Under the pieces are notes generated by a model, which saw only the letters and a program-made list of their open reading frames with translations, was not told the DNA's origin and did not search any database. Positions 38,693 to 48,823 of a DNA stretch of 64,000 bases are shown here, in pieces. The position numbers and the translations under genes were made by a program. Position 1 is the first letter of the stretch. Each line of letters opens with the position of its first letter. Location: positions 310,001 through 374,000 of the forward strand of contig CAVUYM010000012.1 of NCBI GenBank assembly GCA_963745675.1, read 5' to 3'. Source of the DNA: JAUIIK01 sp963745675 (GTDB lineage: Bacteria > Chloroflexota > Chloroflexia > Thermomicrobiales > CFX8).

Positions 38693-39553
38693 ATGACGTC
38701 GATTCTGGCTTGTGTCGATGGAGCGCGCTACACCGCGAGCGTCTGCGAACATACCGCCTGGGCTGCCAACCGCATGAATGCCTCGGTCAAGATCCTGCAT
38801 GTCAATGATCACCATGCGGCGGAAGGCATGGACTTCGACCTCAGTGGCAGCCTCGGGGCAAGCGAACAGGAGACGTTGCTCGCGGAGTTCACTGCTCTGG
38901 ACGAGGAACGCGGCCGGCTCGCCCAGAAGCGCGGGCGACTGATTCTCGCCGAGGCACGGGCACGCGTTCTGAATGCAGGGGTCGAAAGCGTCGTCACCCG
39001 CCAGCGCCACGGTGTCTTTGTCGATACCGTCATTGAACTTGAGGCTGAGGCTGACCTCGTCGTCCTCGGCAAACGCGGCGAGTCCGCCCAATCGACGATC
39101 TCACCGCATCTCGGAGGGAATCTCGAACGTGTTCTTCGGGGCAGCAAGAAGCCGGTACTGGTGGTGTCCCGTGCCTTTCAACCGATCAAACGCTGCCTGA
39201 TCGCCTTTGATGGCGGCTCCAGCATCAACCGGGGGATTGAGTATCTCAGTCAGATATCGTTACTTGACGATATTGAGTGCTGTCTGCTGATGGTCGGTAC
39301 GGATACTACGCGCAATCGGCAGCAGCTGGACGCGGCCGCCGAACGCCTTCAACAATCCGGACTCAGCGTAGAAACACGCATCAGACCGGGTGACCCTGAT
39401 GACGTCATCGCATCAGAGGCCGCAGCCAATGACATTGATCTCATCATCATGGGCGCGTTCGGCCACTCTCGTATCCGCACCCTGATCATCGGTAGCACGA
39501 CGACCGCGACACTCCGCAGCAGCCGCATCCCGGTCCTCATGTTTCGCGCCTGA
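38693..39553 (+). CDS. Tandem universal stress protein
   Basis: 286 residues from an ATG with AGGAGGA 6 bases upstream. Two USP domains are fused: residues 1-160 ('MTSILACVDGARYTASVCEHTAWAANRMNASVKILHV' ending 'LGGNLERVLRGSKKPVLVVS') and 165-286 ('KRCLIAFDGGSSINRGIEYL' ending 'IIMGAFGHSRIRTLIIGSTTTATLRSSRIPVLMFRA'). The second half keeps a G-x2-G-x9-G-[ST]-like ATP loop (GAFGHSRIRTLIIGSTT). Operon with the SulP transporter suggests it senses energy state or anion stress for the transporter. Confidence 0.9.
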   Translation: MTSILACVDGARYTASVCEHTAWAANRMNASVKILHVNDHHAAEGMDFDLSGSLGASEQETLLAEFTALDEERGRLAQKRGRLILAEARARVLNAGVESVVTRQRHGVFVDTVIELEAEADLVVLGKRGESAQSTISPHLGGNLERVLRGSKKPVLVVSRAFQPIKRCLIAFDGGSSINRGIEYLSQISLLDDIECCLLMVGTDTTRNRQQLDAAAERLQQSGLSVETRIRPGDPDDVIASEAAANDIDLIIMGAFGHSRIRTLIIGSTTTATLRSSRIPVLMFRA

Positions 39554-39663
39554 CGGCGACGGAAAGTTCCCCTAAACAAGTGAACCGGAGGCGTACGCCG
39601 CGCCCGGTCTCAGTGTAGATAGGGTCGGAGGATGAGGACCGCCGAGAGTGGTGGTCTGGTCAG

Positions 39664-39684
39664 ACCGAGCACGAGCTGCTCGGT
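39664..39684 (+). terminator. Hairpin after the SulP-USP operon
   Basis: An 8-bp perfect stem ACCGAGCA/TGCTCGGT with a 5-base loop, followed by GTCTTT. It lies about 110 bases after the USP stop. Confidence 0.45.
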
Positions 39685-39757
39685 GTCTTTACCGGTTTCC
39701 AGCGAACCAACGCACTGACTGATACCTTCGGCGGATTGCGTGTATCATAGTGGGTCT

Positions 39758-42419
39758 ATGTCAACTCAGATGCTGACGACTAAACTGTATATTCCCCCGC
39801 CTCAGCCCAATTTGATCGTTCGGCCTCGCCTGATCGAACGACTGAATGAGGGGCTGTCCCGCAGGCTGACGCTCATTTCGGCCGCCGCTGGCTTCGGAAA
39901 GACGACGCTGGTCAGCGAATGGGTCAGCGGCTGTGGGCTGCCGGTCGCCTGGCTGTCGCTGGATACGGGGGATAGCGACAGCACGCGCTTTCTGGTGCAT
40001 CTCGTCGGTGCGTTGCAGACGGTTGCGGCGAGCATAGGGGAAGGGGTGCTGAATGTGCTCCGATCCCCCCAACCACCATCTACCGTATCGATTCTGACGA
40101 GTCTGCTCAATGACATTTCTCACGTCCCGAACCGGTTCATTCTCGTCCTCGACGACTACCACGCTATCGATGCAAAGCCAGTTGACGACGCTCTCACCTT
40201 CCTCCTCGAACATATGCCTCCACAAATGCACCTGGTCATCGCCACTCGAGAAGACCCACTGCTCCCGCTGGCCCGAGTGCGTTCACGTGGTCAGTTGACC
40301 GAGCTACGCGCCACGGATCTAAGGTTTACCCCCTCCGAGGCGGCCGAGTTCCTTAACCAGGCAATGAACCTGGATATCTCAGCGGACGACATCGTTGCCC
40401 TGGAGAGTCGCACCGAGGGCTGGATCGCCGGCCTACAGCTGGCCGCGATATCCATGCAGGGGCATGATGACACCACCGGCTTCATCAAGTCCTTCACCGG
40501 CAGCCACCGTTTCATCCTGGACTATCTGATGGAAGAGGTCCTGCAGCAGCAGTCAGAGCGCGTCCAGGCTTTCTTGCTGAACACGTCCGTCCTCGATCGC
40601 ATGTGCGGAGCCCTCTGCGACGCGGTGCTGCTCGACGCTTCCGCATCCGGGCAGGAAACGCTGGAATACCTTGACCGCGCCAACCTGTTCATCGTTCCCC
40701 TCGACAATGAGCGGCAGTGGTTCCGCTATCACCACCTCTTTGGCGAACTGCTGCGACAGAGGCAGCGCCAGATCGCTGACTCCTCGACCGCTTACTCAAC
40801 GTGGCACCCAGCCGAACTGCATGCGCGCGCCAGTGCGTGGTTTGAAGAGCAAGGTCTGGAGCTTGAAGCCTTCCATCATGCGGTCGCCGCCAACGATATT
40901 GATCGAGCGGAGAGGCTGATTCAAGGAACTGGGGCAGCCCTGTATGTGCGTGGCGGTGCGACTCCGGTACTGGATTGGCTGGGTTCGTTACCACCGTCGG
41001 TGCTGAATGCCCGGCCTTCTTTGTGGGTGATGTTTGCGAATGTCCTCTCTATTGTCGGTCAAATTACCCGTATCGAAGAGAAATTGAAGTCTGCCGAATT
41101 GGCCATAGAACGGCTAGAGCCAGACGATGCGACACCTGGTCTGATCGCCCGTATCGCGGACATGCGCGCGCTAGTGGGCTTGCTGGCTGCCGATCCACAT
41201 TATCTGAAAGTCACCATTGACCAATCCCGACGCGTCCTCGAGCACCTCAACCCCGATAACCTGACTCTCCGTGCATCTACGCTCTGGAAACTCGGACTGG
41301 CCCACGAATACAGCAGAGATTATGAAGTGGCCGGTCAGATCTTCACAGATGCAATCGCGGCCAGTGAGGCATCCGGAAACATCCACGTCAATATCCTGGC
41401 CACGACCTGTCTCGGTAGGGTGTATGAACATGCGAATCGGCTCGATGATGCAGCCAACGCTTTCTGCCGCGTGCTGCAACTGGTTGGTGAACCTCCGGGG
41501 CCGGTTGCCTGCGAAGCGTACGTTGGCCTGGCCCGCATTTCCTATGAACGCGACGATCTGGATGCTGCCGAACACCATGGGCTCTACAGCGTTCAGCTTG
41601 CCCGGCAGGTTGAACTTGGCAGCTTCGTATCAAGCGAGCTGTTTCTCGCCCGCTTGCAGCTTGGCCGGGGTGATGTGGTTGGCGCACTTGCAATGCTGGC
41701 GCAAACTGAGCAGGCGGTGCGTCAGCGAAATTTCCCGGTTCGGATGCCTGAAGTTGCTGCGGCACAGGTAGTTGCGTTGCTCCACCAGGGCAAGGTGGCG
41801 GAGGCCGCCACATCTCGTTGAGAAGTACGATCTTCCGCTTTGTAAGGCCCGCGTTCACCTTGCCGAAGGCAACACGCCCGAGGCGCTGGCGATTCTGGAG
41901 GCGCATCGTCAGAAGGTGGAGTCAAAGGGCTGGGAGGATGAACGTCTCAAGGCCATGGTGCTGCAGTCTCTCGTCCACCGGGCGCACGGTGATACAGACC
42001 AGGCTTTACGGGTGTTGGCCGAGGCGCTGGAGCTAGCTGAGCCAGCCGGCTTCGTCCGTATCTTCGTTGATGAAGGGCCGTCGATGGCCCGATTGCTTTC
42101 TGAAGCAGCCGCTCTCGGGATAGCGCCCGACTATACAGGTAGGCTTCTGGCGAGTTTCGGATATGCGGACCAGAAGCCCGCCATTCCCACCGCTACCGCA
42201 GTTCTCCCTTCTGACCAACCCCTCATCGAGCCGTTGAGTCAACGCGAGTTAGAGATACTAGCCCTCATCGCCGAGGGACTGTCGAACCATGAGATTGGCG
42301 ACCGCTTATACCTCGCCCTGAGTACAGTCAAAGGGCACAATCGCAACATCTTCGGCAAGTTGCAAGTCCAGCGGCGTACCGAGGCCGTGGCACGTGCGCG
42401 CGACCTGGGATTGGTCTAG
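39758..42419 (+). pseudogene. MalT-like LuxR-family ATP-dependent transcription regulator, frame-broken
   Basis: The ATG at 39758 opens 'MSTQMLTTKLYIPPPQPNLIVRPRLIERLNEGLSRRLTLISAAAGFGKTT', the N-terminal STAND ATPase pattern with P-loop AAAGFGKTT (residues 42-50). 'FILVLDDYHAID' is Walker B. Helical repeats (TPR-like) follow, then a C-terminal LuxR HTH: 'PLSQRELEILALIAEGLSNHEIGDRLYLALSTVKGHNRNIFGKL'. A surplus base near 41812 ends the first frame at TGA 41819-41821; the second frame carries HLVEKYDLP to the stop at 42419. About 887 residues if repaired. The inducer is unknown. It ends 93 bp from the convergent S51 gene. Confidence 0.87.
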
Positions 42420-42512
42420 CCAGATCGGTTGAGCCCCTCGGGGGTTGTCGTAGAGCGGGTTGCTGGTGTCTCACTGGTGGGTCGCGAGCGCATGCCACCG
42501 AGCCTCTCGGTG

Positions 42513-43238
42513 TTAGGCGGGAAATAGCTTCCAGTGACCTTCGGATACGACTTCGACGGTGTCGTCGACCACTTTGATGGCGGTCTGATCGTCAATCGCG
42601 TACGCCGGTACTGGCATGGCGGCGGCCCATCTTTCCGCGTCGGCCATGGTATTTTCCGGCAGGTCCTCGTGATCCAGGTGTGGAAAGATCGAAAAACCAA
42701 CCAAGCCTAGTGTTTCGTCGCCTCCCGTGGGCGGGGTCCAGCCGACGAAGTCCTGCCCGATGTTGGGGGTCATCACCATGCTCCCGGCGCTCAGTCCCAC
42801 GTAGACCGCGTCCAGCGATGGCAAGAGGTCTGCCAGTCCGGACTGTCGCATCCAGTAGCACAGGTACAAGGGGTCGCCGCCATTCACCAGTAGAACGTCG
42901 ATCTCCTGGACCATCGGGACCCAAAGCGCTTCATCGATGCTGGGCAGCGCGGTGAGCTCCAGCACGCCCAACGACTTCCAACCCAATTCGCACATGGGGC
43001 ATTCGGGTTCTTGTCCGCTGATGAACCGCCATGCCGCGGCTGGACCGGCCATAGGATGCCCATACGAAGCGGTGGGAATGCAGAGGGCACTGGACTCGGC
43101 AATCGGTTTGTCCAGGAGGTCGACCAGCGCGTTGTGGATGCTCGTGTTCTTGATACCCGCGGACGTGAGAAGCAGCTTCAACTTGGCCTCCTTGGCTATA
43201 TCGTCGGTCTGTTCGGTGAGTCTATCCCGTGACGTCAA
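42513..43238 (-). CDS. Peptidase S51 / type 1 glutamine amidotransferase-like protein
   Basis: 241 residues. 'LLVNGGDPLYLCYWMRQSGL' and 'YVGLSAGSMVM' give the NGGDP loop and the GxSAG nucleophile Ser elbow of the dipeptidase E/cyanophycinase group. 'GLVGFSIFPHLDH' supplies the usual His. Cytosolic, likely an Asp-dipeptidase or related hydrolase. The first 20 residues are polar, so an internal start is possible. Confidence 0.85.
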   Translation of the reverse strand: MTSRDRLTEQTDDIAKEAKLKLLLTSAGIKNTSIHNALVDLLDKPIAESSALCIPTASYGHPMAGPAAAWRFISGQEPECPMCELGWKSLGVLELTALPSIDEALWVPMVQEIDVLLVNGGDPLYLCYWMRQSGLADLLPSLDAVYVGLSAGSMVMTPNIGQDFVGWTPPTGGDETLGLVGFSIFPHLDHEDLPENTMADAERWAAAMPVPAYAIDDQTAIKVVDDTVEVVSEGHWKLFPA

Positions 43239-43650
43239 ACTGCCCCACTCCCTGCTGGTAAAAGCCTAACTCGAACAGGCGCTCGACCAGGTCTTTCCGA
43301 TGGCTGCCTGGGTCGTTTCATGTCGTGCGGTCCCCCATCTTGCCGGCTTGGACTCGCACATCGAGTGGATCAGCTCACGGGGATCCGGTCATAAGAATAG
43401 GTGCCCGATGGCGATTCCAGCCCTCAAGACGGCTTCTTTCTTCCGCTGGAAGTGATCCGACGCGAGAGGCAGACGCGCCAGCGGTCTGAATTTTTCATGC
43501 AACTCTCGATACCGCTGGACGCTACTTTAAGTATTGGTCCCAATACTCTCCCTCATTTCCAAACGATCCTTTGGTGTCTGTTCAGCAGTACCGTCCTGCC
43601 GCCATGATGTGGAAGATGAGCGATCAAGCGACCAGAAGAAACGCAGGCCA
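43239..43650. other. Intergenic with a putative operator
   Basis: Divergent region between the S51 gene and the ABC operon. Apart from the palindrome at 43530-43547 no gene-like frame is supported. Confidence 0.4.
43530..43547. promoter_or_regulatory. Palindromic putative operator before the ABC transporter operon
   Basis: AGTATTGG-TC-CCAATACT, an 8-bp perfect inverted repeat with a 2-base spacer, lies about 100 bases upstream of the first gene of the operon. The size and symmetry fit a dimeric repressor such as a MarR, TetR or GntR protein, but none is encoded next to it. Confidence 0.5.
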
Positions 43651-43932
43651 ATGACAGACGAGCGTCACCCAACAGCCACCAGCCCAGACCAACCTCTGGT
43701 CTATCAGATAACGGTCAAGGGCCATCTGAGTGACCAATGGACGGACTGGTTCGAGGGTCTAACGATCAGGTTGGAAGACAGCGGTGACACGTGCTTGACC
43801 GGTCCTGTGCCAGATCAGGCAGCGCTCCATGGATTGCTCAGGAAAGTTCGTGACCTCGGGCTGCCGCTTCTGTCAGTCCAGCGTATCACCCTGTGCACAC
43901 GAGAAAGGACCGCCGCCGATCGCAACTGGTGA
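43651..43932 (+). CDS. Small conserved 'VYQITVKGHL' protein
   Basis: 93 residues from the ATG at 43651. The core 'YQITVKGHLSDQWTDWFEGLTIRLEDSGDTCLTGPVPDQAALHGLLRKVRDLGLPLLSVQRI' follows a small family I know from Chloroflexota and Actinobacteria, where it occurs beside ABC transporters and regulators. It is soluble, about 10 kDa, of unknown function, and its beta-rich start and helix-loop end suggest a ferredoxin-like fold. First gene of the ABC operon, 52 bases before the ATPase. Confidence 0.8.
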   Translation: MTDERHPTATSPDQPLVYQITVKGHLSDQWTDWFEGLTIRLEDSGDTCLTGPVPDQAALHGLLRKVRDLGLPLLSVQRITLCTRERTAADRNW

Positions 43933-43984
43933 CTCTTTTCACACGACGAACTGACTGAACTTGATTCATTGAAAAGGACTCGAA

Positions 43985-44957
43985 ATGATAACGGCAACTG
44001 GACTAACAAAGCGCTACGGAAGCACAGTCTCCGTGGACAACCTCACTTTCGAGGTGAAACCTGGCATCGTGACCGGATTTCTCGGCCCGAATGGCGCGGG
44101 CAAGACGACCTCCATGCGACTCATTCTCGGTCTGGATACTGCGACTGAGGGCAGCGTGACCATCAGCGGGCAGTCATATCGCGACAAGCGAGCGCCAATG
44201 CAGGAGGTTGGCGCACTGATCGACCCCTCTGCGGTCCACGGTGGACGTTCGGCCTATAACCACTTGCTCTGGCAGGCGCAAGCCGGCGGGCTGTCCCGCC
44301 GCCGGGTCGATGAGGTGCTCGACATGGTCGGCCTGACCGATGTAGCAGGCAAGAAGGTTGGCGGGTTCTCACTCGGTATGCGCCAGCGGCTGGGTATTGC
44401 CTCGGCGCTGCTGGGCGATCCTCCCGTACTGCTTTTCGACGAACCGGTAAACGGGCTCGACCCCGAGGGCGTCCAGTGGGTGCGCCTGCTGATGCGGCAA
44501 TTCGCGAGCGAAGGTCGGACCGTCTTCATCTCCAGTCACATGATGAGCGAGATGGAGCAGACCGCGGACCACGTGCTGGTGATCGGGCGGGGCCGACTGG
44601 TCGCGGATATGTCGATGGAGGAGATGACACAGCGGAGCGTACAGAGCCATGTCCGGGTCGTCTCCACCACAGGCGCATGACCTCATCCCGTATCTGGAGG
44701 CGAAGGGCGCGCTGGTTACGAACGGCACCGTCAACGAATTGTCTGTGTCCCGGCTTGATGCACCTTCGATTGGCGCAATCGCGTTCGAGCTCGGCATCCC
44801 ACTGAACGAACTCTCGACCCAGCGGGCAAGTCTCGAGACCGCATTCATGGAACTGACCCACGACAGCGTCGAGTTCCGTGCCGACAGCAAATCCACCCGT
44901 GACGATTCGAACATTCAGGAAATGACCGGCGAACTCGCCGGCGAAGGGATATTCTAA
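43985..44957 (+). pseudogene. ABC transporter ATP-binding protein, frame-broken
   Basis: 'MITATGLTKRYGSTVSVDNLTFEV' leads to Walker A GPNGAGKTT, signature FSLGMRQRLG, Walker B VLLFDEPVNGLD and the H-loop SSHMMSE. All catalytic parts lie before the break. A surplus base near 44671 ends the frame at TGA 44678-44680, and the C-terminal 90 residues continue as 'VSPQAHDLIPYLEAKGALVTNG' to 44957. The tail 'LETAFMELTHDS' is typical of DrrA/CcmA-like exporters. The truncated form might still hydrolyse ATP. The permease starts 2 bases downstream. Confidence 0.87.
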
Positions 44958-44958
44958 G

Positions 44959-45792
44959 ATGACTGCTACTATCGTATCGACCAACCGGACTACCGCAACT
45001 ATCGAGCCCGGCTTCGGAGCGGCCTTGAATGCTGAATGGACCAAGCTCCGATCGGTCCGCTCGACCTGGATCATCACGGCTCTGGCAATTGTGCTCTCGA
45101 TCGGGTTTTCGGCGCTGATCGCGCTTGTCTCAGGTCTGACCTACCATAGCTGGAGCAATAGCGTCCGGGAGGCGTTCGACCCGGTGCTTACGACCAATAG
45201 CGGCTCACTGTTTGGCTGCGTCACGCTCATAGTGCTCGCAGTAACGGCCGTCACCTCCGAGTACAGTTCGGGAATGATTCGCACAACCTTTATTGACAAC
45301 CCTCGGCGCAATCAGGTGTTCGCTGCCAAGGCTGCGGTGGTGGCAATGTTCGGGCTGGCAATCGCCATGGTTACCATTCCAGTGATGTTCCTGGTCAGCC
45401 AGCCGATCTTCGCCTACTACGGTCTCGAAACTGCCAGCATCACCGATGGCGAGACGTTTCGTACCGTGATGACCATTACGCTCACCCAGGGACTGATCTA
45501 CACGATCATCCCGTTCTCGATAGCCTGGCTTCTGCGTGGCACCGCCAGCGCAATCACCGTATCACTCGGCTTTCTGTGGATGCCCTGGATGATTGGACCA
45601 ATTGTCCCGGACTGGATCAAGCTGAACGTGCTGCGGTACCTTCCGGACGTAGCCGCGAACAGCCTCTCCGGCATCATGAAGGCCGACGCTCCACAGTATT
45701 TGAGCCAGACCCCTGCAATCAGCGTGATTGTCATCTGGCTCGTCGGGTCGCTCATCGCCGCAGCAGTTGTCCTGAACCGCCGCGATGTCTAG
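44959..45792 (+). CDS. ABC-2-type permease
   Basis: 277 residues with six likely helices. 'AALNAEWTKLRSVRSTWIITALAIVLSIGFSALIALV' is the standard N-terminus of this group. 'LIVLAVTAVTSEYSSGMIRTTFIDNPRRNQVFAAKAAVV' carries the conserved cytosolic loop. It is the membrane partner of the preceding ATPase; the substrate is probably a drug, lipid or antibiotic-like compound, by analogy only. An intrinsic terminator follows. Confidence 0.88.
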   Translation: MTATIVSTNRTTATIEPGFGAALNAEWTKLRSVRSTWIITALAIVLSIGFSALIALVSGLTYHSWSNSVREAFDPVLTTNSGSLFGCVTLIVLAVTAVTSEYSSGMIRTTFIDNPRRNQVFAAKAAVVAMFGLAIAMVTIPVMFLVSQPIFAYYGLETASITDGETFRTVMTITLTQGLIYTIIPFSIAWLLRGTASAITVSLGFLWMPWMIGPIVPDWIKLNVLRYLPDVAANSLSGIMKADAPQYLSQTPAISVIVIWLVGSLIAAAVVLNRRDV

Positions 45793-45885
45793 GCAGTCCA
45801 GCCGTCCCGTCCCGCGCCGCTTGGAAGCGCACCGCCTCCAAAATTGAGTTGCGCCACCCACCAGCCGATCCGAATTTGCATCTAC

Positions 45886-45913
45886 GTCCCGGTCACAACG
45901 CTGTGACCGGGAC
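45886..45913 (+). terminator. Intrinsic terminator of the ABC operon
   Basis: A perfect 12-bp stem (GTCCCGGTCACA and complement) with a 4-base loop is followed by TCGTCTTTT. Confidence 0.8.
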
Positions 45914-46029
45914 TCGTCTTTTGGGAGCTGTAGGTGGGAGTTCTATGCGCCAGGCAGATTACCATCCTGTTTCTCCGTCCACCTGGGAACCTGTCTATAC
46001 TAGCGACGCCGTTACAGAAGCTGCGACGA

Positions 46030-47469
46030 CTAGATCTTTCCCTCCCGCGTCAACTGGACAATCGGCGTGCTCAGCGCCAATTCGTCGTTGACCGTCGCGG
46101 CCTGGAGCTCGGCGGAGGCGGCGACGACATCGCGGTGGACCTGGGCGATGTCGACGTTGGTGAAGTGGCCGTCGCGGTAGATGACGTTGCCGGCGACCAT
46201 CGAGAGGACGACGTTGCGGCCGGTCTCGGCGTAGACGAGGTTGGGGACGAGGTTGCGGGCGGGTTCGAGCAGCACCGGCGAGAGTGGCGGCTTGGTCAGG
46301 TCGAGCATGATCAGGTCGGCTTCTTTGCCCACTTCGAGCGAGCCGACGCGGTCACCGATGCCGAGGACGGTCGCGCCTTCGATCGTCGCGCTGCGCAGCG
46401 TCGACCAGGCGGGCATCGGCAGCGGGCTCGTCGCGGCGATCTTGGCGTACATCGCCGTCGCCCGCATCTCGCTGAAGATGTTGTGCGAGTTGTTGCCGGG
46501 CGCTTGATCCGAACCCAGCCCGGCGATGCCGCCATGTTCCTTGAAGAGCGCGATCGGCGGCATGACGCCATCGATGATCCCGATCGAGTTCGAGCAGCAG
46601 ACCATCCGGGCGCCGCTCCTGGCAACCATCTCGACCTCATCGTCGGTCGCTGTCGAGAGGTGGACGGCGATCAGGTCGGGTCCGAGCAGGCCGATGGAGT
46701 CGAGGAAGGGGATCGCCCGCAGGCCGTAGCGTTCGAGCGTCGCGTTGTTCTCGCGCGGGTCCTGGGCGACGTGCAGGTGCATCAACGCGCCGCGTCTTCT
46801 GAGCTTCCTCCTGGATTTCGAGCAGCATCTCTTTCGAGAGGAAATCGGCGGCATGGGGTCCGAAGATGATCTTGATCCGGCCGTCGTCGTAGCCGTCCCA
46901 CTCATCGTGGAGATTCTTCTCCGCCTGGAAGGTGCGCTGGAAGGTCTCTTCGTCCAGCGGGGTCGGGTCGCCCGGCTTCCAGCCCTCTTCAATCCACTGT
47001 TCGCGATTGGTCCAATTCAGGGCGCTGATGCCGTTGCAGAGGACGCCACGGCTACCCATCTGGATGTGAGAGCGAATCAGGTCGTTCATCGGGCGGTTGT
47101 AGTCGCCGAAGGTCGTTGTGCCGTTCATGACGCCTTCGATCAGCGCCAGCATCGTCCCGAGCGGCGCGTAGTCGGGGTTACTGTGCCGCAGCATCGGCGC
47201 ATAGGCGCTCAGCCATCCACGTCTCGACCTCCTGCGCCCAACCCCGGCCGAGGACCGCCGACGAGTGCATGTGAGCATCGACCAACCCCGGCATCACCAA
47301 GCCGATCGGTCGCGTCGATGACCTCCTTCGCTTCGCCCTCGATCTCGGAACGCGGCCCGACGGCGACGATGGTCTTGCCTTCGATAGCGATCGCGCCATC
47401 CCGGACGAAGCCCGCGCCGTCGCCCTGCATTGTCAGCAGATGGCCGCCGGTGATCAGTGTGTCGTACAT
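46030..47469 (-). pseudogene. Amidohydrolase (ATZ/TRZ, cytosine-deaminase-like), frame-broken
   Basis: Begins 'MYDTLITGGHLLTMQGDGAGFVRDGAIAIEGKTIVAVG' at 47469. Later pieces contain 'VMPGLVDAHMHSS' (HxH metal site), 'MHLHVAQDP' (His), 'LIAVHLSTATDDEV' (His) and 'GLGSDQAPGNNS' (metal Asp), in the correct order for a cyclic-amidine deaminase. Three frame changes (near 47303, 47220 and 46795) interrupt it, each one surplus base. About 475 residues if repaired. Cytosolic; it would deaminate or hydrolyse a ring compound. Neighbouring genes give no pathway. Confidence 0.85.
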
Positions 47470-47485
47470 GGTCCCTCACCCCCGG

Positions 47486-47526
47486 CCCCTCTCCCACTGC
47501 TTCGCTACGCTACGCGGGGAGAGGGG
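47486..47526. repeat. Palindromic intergenic repeat
   Basis: CCCCTCTCCC (47486-47495) and GGGAGAGGGG (47517-47526) pair around a 21-base loop, directly before the amidohydrolase start. The 'CCTCACCCCCGGCCCCTCTCCC' flavour is common between genes in many Chloroflexota assemblies. Confidence 0.5.
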
Positions 47527-47720
47527 AGTAAGAACAAACAGTTCGTCATTGTTGTGAGTGGTTATAGCCGACGGGGGCGATCTGAGGCACATTCAGGGTG
47601 ATCCACGATTCGCTGGCAGCGCCTACGGTCTGATGCGCGATAGCATTCGCTGCGTGCGAACGGGGTTTTGAATCTCTCCGACACATGCTGCGAAATAGCT
47701 GGACAAGGGGCGACCACCAT

Positions 47721-48608
47721 ATGTTGACATGGATCAGTGTCCCGCTTGGCATTCTCTTCATCCTCTTCGCGGTGCGGGACATCCTGCTGACGTTGATGAC
47801 GGCGACGGGTCGAGGCGCTATCAGTCGCTGGTTCATGGCGTTGGCCTGGCGGGTGATGCAACCGGTCATTCGGCGCTGGCGCCCCTATCGCGAACTGGCC
47901 GGACCGGTGACCTTTCTTGGCGTGATCGCTATCTGGACGACGATGATCGTCGTCGGCTGGGCGCTCATCTACTGGCCCTTCCTGCCTAATGATTTTCTCG
48001 TCGACTTCGGTCTCGATCTGGAACGTGACAGTCCCGGTAATTTTCTGACGGCGCTCTACTTCTCGATGGTCGTTCTGGCGACGCTGGGCTTCGGGGATAT
48101 CGTCCCGACCGGCGAGTGGCTGCGATTGCTCGTGCCAATGGAAGGGCTGGTTGGTTTCGGGCTGATCACTGCCGGTATCAGCTGGTTTCTGTCGATCTTC
48201 CCGGCACTGTCACGACGGCGCCGGCTGGCCCACCAGATCGCGCTGGTACGTGAAGCAGAAGAGGATGCGGTCGAGCATTGGAAACCAGATGCGGCGGCAG
48301 CGTTGCTGGACTCCTTCTCAACCCAGCTCATTGAAATCCGTAGCGACCAGATCCAGTTCCCGGTTATCTACTACTTTCGAGACGCCGATCCGAACGCTGA
48401 ATTGGTGCCAAATCTACGCTATTTGCTGGATATCGCCAGCTGGGCGGAGGATGAAAACAGAGAAATCGGCACCCCGCTGTACCTGCATCAACACATGCTG
48501 CGTCGCGCCGTCAATGACTACATCCAGATCATCACATCGCAATTCATCACGCTGGAGACCGACGACTCTGAGGAGCTACTGGAAGCGCTAGCTCGTGAGC
48601 ATGTTTGA
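47721..48608 (+). CDS. Two-helix potassium-channel-family protein
   Basis: 295 residues from the ATG at 47721 (MLTWISVPLGILFILFAVRD), with AAGGGG 12 bases upstream. An in-frame start at 47685 is less likely. A first pair of helices is followed by a pore segment 'LTALYFSMVVLATLGFGDIVPTGEW', with the K+ filter as TLGFGD, and an inner helix 'LVPMEGLVGFGLITAGISWFLSIF'. The remaining 110 residues are cytosolic and helical with no RCK domain visible. Inner-membrane ion channel; the filter with Leu-Gly-Phe-Gly fits K+ selectivity. Confidence 0.85.
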   Translation: MLTWISVPLGILFILFAVRDILLTLMTATGRGAISRWFMALAWRVMQPVIRRWRPYRELAGPVTFLGVIAIWTTMIVVGWALIYWPFLPNDFLVDFGLDLERDSPGNFLTALYFSMVVLATLGFGDIVPTGEWLRLLVPMEGLVGFGLITAGISWFLSIFPALSRRRRLAHQIALVREAEEDAVEHWKPDAAAALLDSFSTQLIEIRSDQIQFPVIYYFRDADPNAELVPNLRYLLDIASWAEDENREIGTPLYLHQHMLRRAVNDYIQIITSQFITLETDDSEELLEALAREHV

Positions 48609-48635
48609 GCGAAAGTTCGTCAACAGAGAAACGGA

Positions 48636-48664
48636 AGAGGGCCGCGAACTATTCGCGGCCCTCT
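48636..48664 (+). terminator. Hairpin after the channel gene
   Basis: A perfect 13-bp stem (AGAGGGCCGCGAA and complement) with a 3-base loop, 28 bases after the channel stop. No T-run on either side. It may also serve the opposing small-protein genes. Confidence 0.6.
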
Positions 48665-48691
48665 CCGAACACTGAGGTGATTAGCTTGTGA

Positions 48692-48763
48692 TTAGAACAC
48701 AAACATAATCAGCAAGATGATGACGATGATTGTGAGCAGTCCTCCACCGATATAGACGTTCAT
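48692..48763 (-). CDS. 23-residue hydrophobic miniprotein
   Basis: ATG at 48763 preceded by AAGGAAGGAACCAAC. The peptide begins MNVYIGGGLLTII and is almost wholly one membrane helix ending in MFVF. It sits with three other small minus-strand genes and has a Shine-Dalgarno site, so translation is plausible despite the length. Probably a single-pass small membrane protein. No function can be given. Confidence 0.5.
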   Translation of the reverse strand: MNVYIGGGLLTIIVIILLIMFVF

Positions 48764-48823
48764 GTTGGTTCCTTCCTTCTACAATATTCCATTGCGCTGC
48801 TAGAGCGCCTAAGGTTTCACTAA

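Noticed and set aside
11316..46992. Programmed +1 frameshifting as the cause of the broken genes
   Set aside because: The breaks lie in unrelated genes without a common slippery sequence, and several genes would need multiple shifts.
46745..47557. 270-codon plus-strand frame opposite the amidohydrolase
   Set aside because: Antisense of conserved amidohydrolase motifs; no start signal.
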